Below, in pieces: positions 35,224-44,911 of a stretch of 64,000 bases of DNA. Each line of letters begins with the position of its first letter. The stretch's first letter is position 1. The notes under the pieces were generated by a model. That model was not told the DNA's origin. It did no database searches and saw nothing but the letters and a program-made list of their open reading frames with translations. The stretch comes from JANQMX01 sp965247175 (GTDB taxonomy: Bacteria > Pseudomonadota > Alphaproteobacteria > Kiloniellales > DSM-21159). Position numbers and translations under genes: made by a program. The stretch is taken from assembly GCA_965247175.1 (NCBI GenBank), contig OZ252006.1, positions 1,116,001-1,180,000 of the forward strand. Reading direction: 5' to 3'.

Positions 35224-36339
35224 ATGACCGATCGATCAAGCTCCGGCGAGAAAGCGCTCCGCGCCACTGAGGGCATGGGCGGCAGGGGTTTCTATGACAG
35301 CTGTTCCGCCATCCAGCGCGCGGCGGTGCTCAAGCAGGTCGAACGGCTGCAGCGGGCGGTCCAGGCACTCGATCTGAGCGGGCCTGAGCTGCGGGTGATC
35401 GACTATGGCTGCGGACCGGGCCGCAACTCCATGGCGGCCTTTCGAGCGGTGCTCGAAGAAGTTCGCGCCCGCCGCGCCGATCTCCCCATCGTCACGGTGC
35501 ACAACGACCAGATCGGCAACGACTGGAACGACCTCTTCGCCAACATCGCCGGTCCGGAGGGCTATCTGGACAGTGCCGGTCCGCTGCGCCCTGAGGCCTC
35601 CGCCAGCAGCTTCTTCGACCAGGTCGCGAGCCCCAGCTCGATCAGCCTTGGCATGTCCTTCATGGCGGCGCACTGGCTGGATGGCACCATTTGCTTGGAG
35701 TCTCCCAGCACCCTGTTCTTTGCCGACATGACCGGAGCGGCGCGTGAAGAGATTCGTGAGAAAGCAGACCGCGACTGGACGCTCTTCCTGCGCCGGCGCG
35801 CCGCTGAGGTGAAGCCCGGCGGCAGGCTGGTGATCGAGACGATGTCGTCCATCAAGGATCCGAGCGATCGCAGCGGGCTCGCCGCTGGCGGGCACCGGCT
35901 CTATCGTGCCTTCTGGCAGATCGCCGAGGGCATGGTGGAGGAGGGACTTGTCGATCGCACCATACTCGAGGCCTTCGTCTTTCCGCTTTACTTCAGGGAG
36001 CTGCACGAGGTGCGCGCGCCCTTGGACCGCGAGCCGGACCTCAAGCAGGCCTTTGAGATCGTCGAGCTGACCAGCGAGCTGATCCCGAACCCCTATGCGC
36101 AGTTCCTGGAAGAGGGCGGCGATGCGGTGCAATACGCTAAGGATTACGCCGACTTCGCGCGTGCCTTCTCGGAATCGGCCTTTCGCAACGGCCTTTTCAC
36201 GCCGTCCGCGACCGGCCCGGAGGAGGCTGGCCAGCTCTCCGATATCTTCTATCGGCGCCTCGAAGCGCTGTTCGCCAAAGAGCCCGGCCGGCACATCTTC
36301 GACAACCATTCCATGACACTCCTCCTGCACCGCCTCTGA
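35224..36339 (+). CDS. SABATH-like SAM-dependent carboxyl methyltransferase (copy 1)
   Basis: The product has 371 residues. The SAM loop is VIDYGCGPGRNS; ND-rich DQIGNDWNDLFANI, SFFDQVASPSSISLGMSFMAAHWL (where plant enzymes have SSYSLHWLS) and MTGAAREEI fit the Methyltransf_7/SABATH family. These methylate free carboxyl groups of small acids such as salicylate and jasmonate in plants; bacterial members are much less studied. It has a paralog 85 bp downstream. Native substrate unknown. Confidence 0.82.
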   Translation: MTDRSSSGEKALRATEGMGGRGFYDSCSAIQRAAVLKQVERLQRAVQALDLSGPELRVIDYGCGPGRNSMAAFRAVLEEVRARRADLPIVTVHNDQIGNDWNDLFANIAGPEGYLDSAGPLRPEASASSFFDQVASPSSISLGMSFMAAHWLDGTICLESPSTLFFADMTGAAREEIREKADRDWTLFLRRRAAEVKPGGRLVIETMSSIKDPSDRSGLAAGGHRLYRAFWQIAEGMVEEGLVDRTILEAFVFPLYFRELHEVRAPLDREPDLKQAFEIVELTSELIPNPYAQFLEEGGDAVQYAKDYADFARAFSESAFRNGLFTPSATGPEEAGQLSDIFYRRLEALFAKEPGRHIFDNHSMTLLLHRL

Positions 36340-36424
36340 GCCAGCGGCTTTGTCCCTAGGATGGGTCTCGCGGTGAGCAATAGGATCGGGATAGAATCTG
36401 GGACGCGATGAAAAGGGGACCCTC

Positions 36425-37528
36425 ATGACAGACGATCAGGCGCGGTCACACCGCTCGACCGAGGGCATGGTCGACTACAATGCCCATTCCTCGGCCCAAC
36501 AATCCATCGTGGCTGGCCACGCCGCGACGATCCGCAAGCTCGTGCAGTCTATCGGAGCCGTCCGGCCGGAGTTCCGGGTTGCCGACTACGGCTGCGGACC
36601 CGGCCTCAGCACGATCAGCGTTGCGCGCCCGGCGATCGACGCCTACCGCGCGCTGGACGGCGAGGGCCCCATCGCCGTCTGTCACGCCGACCAGCCTGGA
36701 AACGATTGGAACGCGCTCTTCACGCTGCTATCCGGCCCGGAGGGCTACCTCGAAGGCCGAAGCGGCATTCGTCCGGAAGCGGCCGTGGGCTCCTTCTACG
36801 ACCGGATGGTATCGGACGCGTCGGTCGATCTGGCGACCTGCTTTGCCGCAAGCCACTGGCTCTCTCACGCGGTCCGTCTCAACGCCCCCGGCGCCGTCTG
36901 GTTCGCCGATCTGAAAGGGGAAGCGCACCGGGAGATGGCGACCCTTGCGCGCAACGACTGGGTGCGCTTTCTCACGCTCAGGGCAGAAGAGCTGCGGCCG
37001 GGCGGCTGTCTGCTCGTGTCGACGCTGGGATCGGTCCCGGACCCCGGGGAAGCGAACGGCGTGGCCGCATCGGGACGTGGCATCTACCGCGCCATCCAGG
37101 TCGTTGCGCAGTCGATGGCCGATGACGGTCTTCTCGACCAGTCCGTCCTCGACCGCTTCGTCTTTGGCCTTTGGTTTCAGACCGAGGCGGATGCACGGGA
37201 GCCCATCGAGAGCGATCCAGGCCTCTCGAAGGCCTTCGCGATCGAGCAGATCGCTGTGACACCCGCGCCGGCCAACGCAGACGATGTGTTCGGCGCCCTG
37301 ATCGACGATCCGGACGCCTATGCGCGGACCTATACCGGCTACATGCGTGCTTTCGCCGACACGACGCTCCATACCCAGCTCTTCGGTCCGGCGGCAAAAA
37401 GCAGCGATAAAACGGAGGCATTGGCGAAGGAGTTCTACCAGCGCTTCGAGGCCCTCTATCGCGCGCATCCCGGAACGTACCGGTTCGAGCTCTGGCTGCT
37501 GACCGTCATCTTGCGCAAGCGCGTCTGA
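36425..37528 (+). CDS. SABATH-like SAM-dependent carboxyl methyltransferase (copy 2)
   Basis: The product has 367 residues and matches copy 1 along its whole length at moderate identity: VADYGCGPGLST, DQPGNDWNALFTLLSGPEGYL, CFAASHWLS, FADLKGEAHREM. The HWLS motif is closer to the canonical SABATH form than in copy 1. Divergence implies different substrates. GGGGACCCTC precedes the ATG. A third methyltransferase gene follows 40 bp downstream. Confidence 0.82.
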   Translation: MTDDQARSHRSTEGMVDYNAHSSAQQSIVAGHAATIRKLVQSIGAVRPEFRVADYGCGPGLSTISVARPAIDAYRALDGEGPIAVCHADQPGNDWNALFTLLSGPEGYLEGRSGIRPEAAVGSFYDRMVSDASVDLATCFAASHWLSHAVRLNAPGAVWFADLKGEAHREMATLARNDWVRFLTLRAEELRPGGCLLVSTLGSVPDPGEANGVAASGRGIYRAIQVVAQSMADDGLLDQSVLDRFVFGLWFQTEADAREPIESDPGLSKAFAIEQIAVTPAPANADDVFGALIDDPDAYARTYTGYMRAFADTTLHTQLFGPAAKSSDKTEALAKEFYQRFEALYRAHPGTYRFELWLLTVILRKRV

Positions 37529-37568
37529 GCCGAACCGCAGAACCGTACTGTCACATGAGGTGGACACG

Positions 37569-38591
37569 ATGACTGTGCCCGATCCAGCCCACATCATGCA
37601 GATCGCCAGTGGCTACGGTGTCTCGAAAGCGCTTTTGTCTGCCGTGGGCCTCGGGCTCTACACGCGCCTTGCCGATGGCCCTCTGACACTCGACGAGATC
37701 ATGGCGGAGTTTGGCCTGCTCCGGCGTCCGGCGATGGATTTCTTGGACCTCCTGGTATCGGTCGACCTCTTGGCCCGCGAGGGCGACGGCCCGGACGCAC
37801 GCTACGGCAACACCGACGCGACGGCCGCCTTTCTCGACCGCAACCAGCCTGAGTACATCGGCGGCATCATCGAACTCTGGGACCAGCGCAACTATCGCTT
37901 CTGGGCGGACATCACCGAGGGCTTCAAGACGGGTAAACCGCAAAACGAAACCAAGCACACCGACACCTCCTTCTTCGAGATGCTCTATTCCGAGCCGGCC
38001 CGTCTCGAAGCCTTCATGGAGGCGATGAATGGCTCCTCGATCCGCAACTTCGAGCGCCTCGCGCAGAGCTTTCCCTTCGGCCGCTATCAGACACTGACCG
38101 ATATCGGTGGCGCCGATGCTCTGCTCTCGCGATGCGTGGCGTCGGCCCATCCGCATATCCGCTGCACGAGTTTCGATTTGCCGGTGGTGACGGAGATTGC
38201 CGCCCGCAAGATTGCCGCGGCAGGGCTATCTCAGCGCATTGACGCGGTGGCCGGCGATTTCTTCGCCGAGCCGCTGCCCACGGCGGACATCATCACCATG
38301 GGCATGATCCTTCACGACTGGAACCTCGAACGGAAGAAGCTCCTGGTCAGGAAGGCCTACGACGCCCTCCCTGAGGGCGGTGCCTTCGTGGCGATCGAAG
38401 CGCTCATCGACGATGCCCGCCGCAGCAACACCTACGGCCTCTTCATGTCGCTGACCATGCTGATGGAGTTCGGTGACGCCTTCGACTTCACCGGCGCGGA
38501 GTTCATAGACTGGTGCCGTGAAGCCGGCTTCGCCCGCTTTGAGATTATCCCTCTCGATGGCTCCTCAAGTGCCGCCGTGGCCTACAAATAG
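37569..38591 (+). CDS. O-methyltransferase family 2 (acetylserotonin/hydroxyneurosporene type)
   Basis: The product has 340 residues. I chose the ATG at 37569 because GAGG lies 8 nt before it; a GTG at 37560 is possible. It has an N-terminal winged-helix dimerisation domain (about residues 10-90) and a C-terminal SAM domain with LTDIGGADALL (shorter than the usual DVGGGxGxL), FDLPVV, GDFFAEPLPTAD and HDWNLERKKLLVRKAYDALPEGG. This family methylates hydroxyl groups of small aromatics. It closes a run of three methyltransferase genes. Confidence 0.83.
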   Translation: MTVPDPAHIMQIASGYGVSKALLSAVGLGLYTRLADGPLTLDEIMAEFGLLRRPAMDFLDLLVSVDLLAREGDGPDARYGNTDATAAFLDRNQPEYIGGIIELWDQRNYRFWADITEGFKTGKPQNETKHTDTSFFEMLYSEPARLEAFMEAMNGSSIRNFERLAQSFPFGRYQTLTDIGGADALLSRCVASAHPHIRCTSFDLPVVTEIAARKIAAAGLSQRIDAVAGDFFAEPLPTADIITMGMILHDWNLERKKLLVRKAYDALPEGGAFVAIEALIDDARRSNTYGLFMSLTMLMEFGDAFDFTGAEFIDWCREAGFARFEIIPLDGSSSAAVAYK

Positions 38592-38660
38592 CGACGTGTC
38601 GCCATCGATGATCGGTCTACGACGCGGGCGGACTGACACGCGGTTCCGGCAGGGCCGTCG

Positions 38661-39437
38661 TCAAAGAAGTCCGAAGGTGTTGTTCAGTATTCGCTCCATG
38701 TGATCCAAGGATACGATGTCCGGGTCGGCCAACGGCCGCTCGTGGACGGCCAGAGCGACCATCGTGGCGATGAAGGCCAGCGTGAAGACGGCGAGCGCCG
38801 CAGCGAGCGGCTTCGGCTTGTCGATATGGCAAAGCGTCAAAGCGACCTGGGTCAGGATGCCCAGAAACAGCACGGCGGCCCACTTGAGCGGGTCGCTATG
38901 CGTATCGGCGATGTGACGTCGCGTCGTGCGGGCTTCCCAGATGCGCTCATAGGCGGCGAGCATCGCCCCTTCCGCAACGCCGCTGCGCGCATCGTCCTGC
39001 GGGAGACCCAGGATTTCTATGGCGACCAGCTCGAGTGCCTGATCAGCGATGGTCGACCTCGCCTGACCATCCCCGGATAGCTCAAGATCCAGCGTCGCAT
39101 CGACGTATTGTCGTGTGGCCGACACGATAGGCGCACCATTCTCGCCCAGCGCTCGTGCGATCTGCACGATGCTCTGAACGCTGGCGACTTCTTTCTCCAA
39201 GCTATGATTGCTCTGCTGGACTCGCTGCCAGATGTCGTTTCCCAGAAAGGCCGCGAAGACCGCGAAGAGTATGCCGACGGACACGAAGTAGGGCGCAACG
39301 ACGTCGCGGAACTGCTGAAGAGGCGCGGCGAGCGGACCATGCTGCGTGATCCCGTACAAGATCAGCGCCGACAGGGTGGGTATGAAGCACAGCCAGGCAA
39401 CCAGAGCGAATAGGCTTAGGTCGAGAATGGTCTCCAT
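38661..39437 (-). CDS. Bestrophin-like (DUF4239) membrane protein
   Basis: The product has 258 residues with the start at 39437 (METILDLSL). It has two TM segments at the N-terminus, a central soluble helical region and two TM segments near the C-terminus (about residues 180-230), the DUF4239 arrangement. Function unknown. It lies 87 bp after the permease-like gene at 39525 on the same strand. Confidence 0.7.
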   Translation of the reverse strand: METILDLSLFALVAWLCFIPTLSALILYGITQHGPLAAPLQQFRDVVAPYFVSVGILFAVFAAFLGNDIWQRVQQSNHSLEKEVASVQSIVQIARALGENGAPIVSATRQYVDATLDLELSGDGQARSTIADQALELVAIEILGLPQDDARSGVAEGAMLAAYERIWEARTTRRHIADTHSDPLKWAAVLFLGILTQVALTLCHIDKPKPLAAALAVFTLAFIATMVALAVHERPLADPDIVSLDHMERILNNTFGLL

Positions 39438-39524
39438 CGTGAGGTGCTCCCATCGCGCCAATCTTATGGTCGGCCCCAATAAGAGTCTGGATTGGCAGGG
39501 GAATGCAATCGCCGTCCGAACGAA

Positions 39525-40754
39525 TCAGCTCGCCGAAGGAATGCCGAACAGCAAGACGGCCAAGCAGAACAGCGCGACCGCTGCGAACAAGGCCATGTTT
39601 CGTCTCCGGTTGGGGAGCTCGCGGCTGCCGTGGGCGACCGAGAGCGCGACACAGGCCTGCACCAGGTAGAAGAGGGCGAAGGCTTGGGACGCCAGGGTGA
39701 TGATACGGAAGACATCGAGGTTCCAGGTGATGCCGATGGCAACCAACGCAATCACGGGATAGGCGTGCTTCAGACTGATGCGCCGGTTGGCGATCTCCTC
39801 AATCAGTCCGGCACAGCCGACACTGTCGGCCACCGATGCACTGAACTGACTGGCAATGGCGCCGATGGTCAGCATCACCGGCAGGACGAGGGCAACCTGG
39901 CCGACCAGCGCGATGATGGCGGTAATGCCCTTGTCCTCGCCGAGCAGCGGGAACAGCACAGTCATCAAGACGAAGAAGAGGATGTAGATGACCGTCGAGA
40001 TCCACTGCGCATAGCGCATGGTCTTGATGCGGGTATCCGCATCATAGCTATCGCCCATGAAGCGAGAGGTCTCGAAGCCCTGCACCACGATGAGCAGTCC
40101 GAGCAGGACCTGCACCGAGTTCAGGTCGAAGGGCTTGCCGGAGGGGTCGAGTTGCCAGCTTCCCGCTAGCAGCGCTTCTCCGTTGTAGACCAAGAGGCCG
40201 CCGAGCAGTCCGGCGATCACCGCCAAGTTGACGCCGACGGCGTACTTCTCCACGCGCTCGACACTGCTCAGGCCTTTGAAAAAACCGAGGCTGCCGATCG
40301 CCGCGAGGATGGCCGAGGTGATCGCCTTAGCGAGGTCCGCGTCGGTGATGCCAAAGCCGTTCAACAGGAAATTCGAGAGCAGCACCAGGTAGTAGGTGAC
40401 CGATACGAAGTAGGCGAAGGCCAGCACCAGGTGGGAGAGCCTTTCCAGCGACTCTTCGAGGCGCGGCCCTTTGTCTTGGGCGGTGTTGGCCAGAAGCGGC
40501 TCCACATGGCGGATGTTGAAGCGGATGGCCGCGCCGACCAGATAGGCGGCGCCTATCAGGGCTGCCATGGCAAAGACGGACCAGTTGCCGACCTCGCCGG
40601 CGAGAAGCGGCACGGACACCAGGAAGCCGCTGCCGATGATCGAGGCAAGCGGTGTGACCGTCGCCTGCCAGGTGACCGAGGATTGCAACTTTGGTGAAAA
40701 GAGAAGCGCCGCGACAGCGACCGCCACCACGATGACAACAACATTGCTCAGCAT
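39525..40754 (-). CDS. APC-superfamily-like membrane protein
   Basis: The product has 409 residues with about 11-12 TM segments. GSGFLVSVPLLAGEVG near TM1 and LIVVQGFETSRFMGDSYDADTRIKTM in the middle recall amino-acid/polyamine permeases (the GFE motif in the helix with the unwound part). The match is partial, and the substrate is unknown. It is probably cotranscribed with the DUF4239 protein. Confidence 0.65.
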   Translation of the reverse strand: MLSNVVVIVVAVAVAALLFSPKLQSSVTWQATVTPLASIIGSGFLVSVPLLAGEVGNWSVFAMAALIGAAYLVGAAIRFNIRHVEPLLANTAQDKGPRLEESLERLSHLVLAFAYFVSVTYYLVLLSNFLLNGFGITDADLAKAITSAILAAIGSLGFFKGLSSVERVEKYAVGVNLAVIAGLLGGLLVYNGEALLAGSWQLDPSGKPFDLNSVQVLLGLLIVVQGFETSRFMGDSYDADTRIKTMRYAQWISTVIYILFFVLMTVLFPLLGEDKGITAIIALVGQVALVLPVMLTIGAIASQFSASVADSVGCAGLIEEIANRRISLKHAYPVIALVAIGITWNLDVFRIITLASQAFALFYLVQACVALSVAHGSRELPNRRRNMALFAAVALFCLAVLLFGIPSAS

Positions 40755-40998
40755 GCGAGATGCTCCCGGTCGCTTTCCTCGAGAGCCTGTCGGCGACCGG
40801 CACAGCTCACGGCTGCGTCAGGGCTTTCGGATGGCGGAACTAGCTTGTCGCAACTCTATCATGCCGCGCCCGTAACCGCCGCAAGGCCGACTTATCGGCA
40901 AGCCGGCCGCCGAAACGGCATGGGCCCTGGTCGTACGGGGATCGGCAGTCCTGACTTGCTACTCAGCTTGGCAGGGCCTCAACGTCTCGAGTGAGGTT

Positions 40999-41649
40999 TC
41001 AGATTTCCTGAATGACGTCCGAAGCAGGGCGTCGCGCGCGTGAGTAGGAGGCGAAGGCGTCGCTTTCGTCCCGGTACCCGAATGCAATGGCAAGCGTTGT
41101 CGTGAAGTCGGTGCCCGAGAGCCCAAGGATGCTGTCGAACTTCTCCGGATTGACGCCTTCCATCGGGCAAGCATCGATCTTCAGCAATGCAGCGGCGGTC
41201 ACTGCGCAGCCCAATGCGACGTAGGCCTGCCTCGAGTTCCAGACATCCTGAACGTCTGTGGGCTTCCCGGCAGCAGCCTGCGTTAGCCTATCCTTGAAAG
41301 GCTGTAGGTCCTCCGCCGACGCATTGCGCACCTCCTGTAGCGTTTCGACGTGCTGCGCAACATGGTCAGCCGTCGTTGTCCGGCGACGCGCGATGACAAC
41401 CAAAAGCGCGCAATCTTCGAACTTGGCTTTGTTCGCAGGAACGAACTCCCCCAGCTTGGCCCGGATGGCTTTGTCGTCGACGACTAGAAACTTCCATGGC
41501 TGCAGCCCGTACGAAGACGGGGCCATTCGCAACGTCTCAAGCAAGGCGGCCTTGTCTTCTGCTGAGATGTCTTTGGTTTTGTCGAAGGCCTTGGTCGCGT
41601 AGCGCCAATGCATTGCCTGAACAATCGTGTCTGCGGAGACCCGTGTCAT
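40999..41649 (-). CDS. FMN-dependent nitroreductase / NAD(P)H oxidoreductase, NfsB-like
   Basis: The product has 216 residues. The N-terminal WRYATKAFDKTKDISAEDKAALLETLRMAPSS with SYGLQPWKFLVV is the usual start of NfsB/YfkO-type enzymes, and the C-terminal AFGYRDESDAFASYSRARRP carries FMN-phosphate-binding residues. It reduces quinones or nitroaromatics with NAD(P)H in the cytosol. The gene is alone and divergent from the nucleosidase-like gene. Confidence 0.87.
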   Translation of the reverse strand: MTRVSADTIVQAMHWRYATKAFDKTKDISAEDKAALLETLRMAPSSYGLQPWKFLVVDDKAIRAKLGEFVPANKAKFEDCALLVVIARRRTTTADHVAQHVETLQEVRNASAEDLQPFKDRLTQAAAGKPTDVQDVWNSRQAYVALGCAVTAAALLKIDACPMEGVNPEKFDSILGLSGTDFTTTLAIAFGYRDESDAFASYSRARRPASDVIQEI

Positions 41650-41982
41650 TGTATCCTAGCCTTGATGTCATCTCGTTTTGATCGGAACGGCCGCTGACAA
41701 CAACAGCCAAAGCTCCGCGCGCACACAACGGCAGTCATTTGTGCTGCGGCAAATGCGGGCCTTGGCGTTGCGATCATGTCCAACTCCCATGTTGCTGGCG
41801 ACCTCGGATCGGGCCGTAAGACCAGTACGCTTCCTCGAGACGATGATCGAGTTTGTCCGTGTGCTCATCTCCTCCCGAGGCGCGGGGGGAAAGCAAAACG
41901 CACTCGGTTTACAGCGTCGCTTGCTTGAGCGCCGCTGTACCTCCGTGCAATAGCGATACAGGCGACGTGAACGATCAAAACT
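41650..41982. other. Intergenic region, no gene seen
   Basis: This 333-bp stretch between the divergent nitroreductase and nucleosidase-like genes holds both promoters. Short frames exist on both strands, but none has a start signal or composition like the neighbours. No clear dyad or repeat was seen. Confidence 0.5.
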
Positions 41983-42834
41983 ATGGGCAAGCCAGCCATG
42001 CAGGACACACCGCGACTCGCTCTGCTTTCGGCCTTCGAGCCTGAGTGGCACATTCTGCGGGACCGCTTGGAAGACCCCCGGAGCTACGAGTTTGCCAAGA
42101 AGCCCTTTGTCACGGGGACCTTGGCCGGCAAACCGGTCGTCGCCTTTCTGTCCGGCACGTCGATGGTCAACGCAGTGATGACGACGCAACTGGCCCTAGA
42201 CCACTTCAACGTGGAAGGCATTGTCGTCTCCGGGGTGGCCGGTGGCGCGGACCCGGCGCACGGGATCGGCGACATCATCGTGCCTGAGCGCTGGGGCCAG
42301 TACCTGGAGATGGCCTTCGCGCGCAAAACGAAAAAGGGCTACAAGCTCCCACCGTTTCTCACGTCCGATTTCCCCAACTTGGGAATGATCTTCACCCTCA
42401 AGGCCGGCACTTTCGAAGAGCTCGCGGGGGTGGGCAAGAGCCACTTTTGGTTTCCGGCAGACCCGAGCTACCTGGCCGCGGCAAGGAAAGTCGCGGAGAA
42501 AATCACGCTCGCCAACAGCGATCATGAGGGGCGCGTCTTGCACAGGGTGCCGAAGATGCACGTCGGCGGCGCCGGTGTCTCGGGCACCGCCTTCGTCGAC
42601 AACGTCGCGGTGCGCAAATGGGCACACCGCGCCTTCGGTGCCATGTCCCTCGACATGGAGACCGCGGCGATCGCTCAGGTCGCCGATGCGAACGGCGTCC
42701 CTTTCGTGGCCTTTCGCGCCTTGTCCGATCTAGCCGGAGCCGAGGCCGGAGAGAACCAGTTCGAGATCTTCATGGGCTTCGCGGCAGTCAATATCGCCGA
42801 CGTGGTAACCGCTCTCGTGAAAGAACTGGTCTAG
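41983..42834 (+). CDS. MTA/SAH nucleosidase-like (phosphorylase/nucleosidase fold) protein
   Basis: The product has 283 residues. The N-terminus PRLALLSAFEPEWHILRDRL, the VVSGVAGGADPAHGIGDIIVPERW segment and MSLDMETAAIAQVADANGVPFVAFRALSDLAG, with catalytic Asp and the purine-binding METAA, fit the PNP/UDP family near 5'-methylthioadenosine nucleosidase. The product is longer than MTAN (about 230), with an insert of about 45 residues in the middle. An ATG at 41998 is an alternative start. It would recycle nucleosides from SAM chemistry. Confidence 0.75.
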   Translation: MGKPAMQDTPRLALLSAFEPEWHILRDRLEDPRSYEFAKKPFVTGTLAGKPVVAFLSGTSMVNAVMTTQLALDHFNVEGIVVSGVAGGADPAHGIGDIIVPERWGQYLEMAFARKTKKGYKLPPFLTSDFPNLGMIFTLKAGTFEELAGVGKSHFWFPADPSYLAAARKVAEKITLANSDHEGRVLHRVPKMHVGGAGVSGTAFVDNVAVRKWAHRAFGAMSLDMETAAIAQVADANGVPFVAFRALSDLAGAEAGENQFEIFMGFAAVNIADVVTALVKELV

Positions 42835-42911
42835 GACCTTCATTCGCTGGATAGAATTGGGCATCTGCCACAAGGCGGCAAACGGGTAGCTCCCATAAGA
42901 TCGAAACCGAC

Positions 42912-43715
42912 GTGCGATATCCGATCAGAAAAAATGACGAGACCGAGCGCCGCCGGCTGGCAGCCCTGGCAGCTCTGCTCGATCCTTTCACCTTCCATCA
43001 ATTAAGGCAGATCGGCATTGAACCGGGCTGGCGCTGTCTGGAGGTCGGTGCGGGCACCGGCACGGTGTCGCACTGGCTGGCGGAGCAGTTGGGCGAGCAG
43101 GGTGACGTTCTCTGCACGGATCTGCAGACCGACTTTATCGCCAATATCGACCATCCGCGGATCCGGGTCGAAATGCGCGACATTACGCAGCCGCAGCCCG
43201 AGCTGGAGCAGTTCGATCTGGCCGTCGCGAGGGCTGTTCATCATCATATCCCCGACCGTGACGCCGCCGCGCGAAACCTTGTCAGCGCGGTGCGGCCCGG
43301 CGGACACGTCCTCTATATCGAGCCCGATCTGCACCCGGTGTTCTGCGACGACCACCCCGCTTGGAAACGCCTATGGCAGGCGTTCTTCCAGTGGGGCGAG
43401 CGACGCGATATCGACTATTACACGGGACGTCGGGTTCCAGCTCAGCTCGCGGCGATCGGCATGGACATCGTTTCGGTTCGCGGCGAGACCATTCTGTTCA
43501 ACGGCTCAGAGGCGTCGAAAGCGCCACGCGACCTCTATCGCGGGACGTTCGATGCGGTGCTGCAGCCAATGATCGATCAGGGCTTTCTTACGAAGTCGGA
43601 CAGTCAGGACGCCTATGCGTTGCTCGACAATCCCGAGGCCTGGTTGATGAGTCTCTGTTTCTTCGCCACCCACGCCCGCAAGCCACTGGCCGCCATCGCT
43701 GGAGGCGCCGAGTAG
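42912..43715 (+). CDS. Class I SAM-dependent methyltransferase
   Basis: The product has 267 residues and starts at a GTG (42912). The SAM motif is CLEVGAGTGTVSHWLAEQLG, then DLQTDF and a VRPGGHVLYIEPD segment. The substrate is not predictable. It follows the nucleosidase-like gene by 77 bp. Both relate to SAM metabolism, but cotranscription is only inferred. Confidence 0.82.
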   Translation: MRYPIRKNDETERRRLAALAALLDPFTFHQLRQIGIEPGWRCLEVGAGTGTVSHWLAEQLGEQGDVLCTDLQTDFIANIDHPRIRVEMRDITQPQPELEQFDLAVARAVHHHIPDRDAAARNLVSAVRPGGHVLYIEPDLHPVFCDDHPAWKRLWQAFFQWGERRDIDYYTGRRVPAQLAAIGMDIVSVRGETILFNGSEASKAPRDLYRGTFDAVLQPMIDQGFLTKSDSQDAYALLDNPEAWLMSLCFFATHARKPLAAIAGGAE

Positions 43716-43730
43716 GGCGGCGGCGCCGAG

Positions 43731-44621
43731 CTAGGGCACCGGCTCCCGGAGAACGGTCTGGATAGTCAATCGGGACTCGGCGGACTGGTCGGGAGATTCC
43801 GTCTCGACTTGGACGACCGTTGTTTTTCGAACCACCCGACCGGCGGCATCTGTTTCGAATTCAGTGACGATGGTTCCGCTATATCGATCTTGGGATCGAT
43901 TCTGGAGCGCTTCCTCCAATGTCGAAGCGCCACGCCCCGTGATCTTCGCGACGATGAGGTCTGACTCGGCACGTTCGCGGCGCATGGCGTCCGGGTCCAC
44001 CTTCATTTCAGCCTGAAAGATCGCACCGCCCGAGTCCTGCGGCGTCATTTCTAATGGAGAAGGTCGATCGGCGCCTTGCTCCTGATACATCGCTCCGTCG
44101 GCGAGATTGATCGGCCTCAAATCGAAGGGTTGGATCCGCGTGATTGCAGATTGCGGATCACACTCGATCTTCGTCGCTTTCCAAGTGAACAACCAGGTTC
44201 CACAGGCAGAGGGGTCAAGCTCTGCCCATTCAAGCCAGGCTGCGGCACGTGCTTCCAACTCACCCGGGTTTAGGAGTTCGAGCGAACCATCCGGTCGCCT
44301 GAGCACGCGCGCCGGGAACTGCCATTCTCTTTCCCTGTCTTTGCCTGCGATCTCAGGAGGCAGATCGAACTCCAGGACGACGCCGTCTGACTGCAGCGCG
44401 ACAACGCGCTCTGTAAGTGTCAGCCGTGTCGTTGAGCTGCCCGACGAACCATTCTTGCTGCGTTGAGACGATCGCTCCAAGCGCATCTCATACGTGTCGC
44501 CGACCTCATCCAAAGGCTGCGGGCGCGTGTCCTGCGCGCACGACAGGACCGAGCCACTCGCTAGGGCAGCCCCCACCATCGCGAGCCCCGTCAGCAACAA
44601 CTTTGTTGAAAATAACGGCAT
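43731..44621 (-). CDS. Hypothetical lipoprotein
   Basis: The product has 296 residues with the start at 44621 (MPLFSTKLLLTGLAMVGAAL), a signal peptide with a possible lipobox VLSC. The mature part is acidic, mostly beta-rich by composition, with motifs such as YEMRLERSSQRSKNGSSGS and a C-terminal TVVQVETESPDQSAESRLTIQTVL. I do not recognise a family. It is convergent with the methyltransferase gene. Confidence 0.65.
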   Translation of the reverse strand: MPLFSTKLLLTGLAMVGAALASGSVLSCAQDTRPQPLDEVGDTYEMRLERSSQRSKNGSSGSSTTRLTLTERVVALQSDGVVLEFDLPPEIAGKDREREWQFPARVLRRPDGSLELLNPGELEARAAAWLEWAELDPSACGTWLFTWKATKIECDPQSAITRIQPFDLRPINLADGAMYQEQGADRPSPLEMTPQDSGGAIFQAEMKVDPDAMRRERAESDLIVAKITGRGASTLEEALQNRSQDRYSGTIVTEFETDAAGRVVRKTTVVQVETESPDQSAESRLTIQTVLREPVP

Positions 44622-44911
44622 GATGGCCTTATTCGAATGCGAGCGCGAAGCCTTGAGTTCCGATCGTCCGCTCTTGACCTGACACACACCTCAGCAGGCC
44701 CGAAGCAACAACCGCCTTGGGTAGCAATCTGTTGCGTTCCAATGCTCCAAGCAAGAGCACGGAACTCTCGGTTGTTGCGGACGAGCAGGGACCATCCAGG
44801 ACCTCCGCCTGCACGGGACGGGGCCAAACGCGGCGACTCTCGAACCACTCACCCCGGCTTCAGATCTGCCGCTCGCCGCTTCTTGAGCCTGGCCGGTCGG
44901 ACGTTTCGAGA

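Noticed and set aside
41668..42189. A 173-codon minus-strand frame before and inside the nucleosidase-like gene
   Set aside because: Its composition is Arg/His-rich, it covers the antisense of a recognisable enzyme, and it lacks a start signal.
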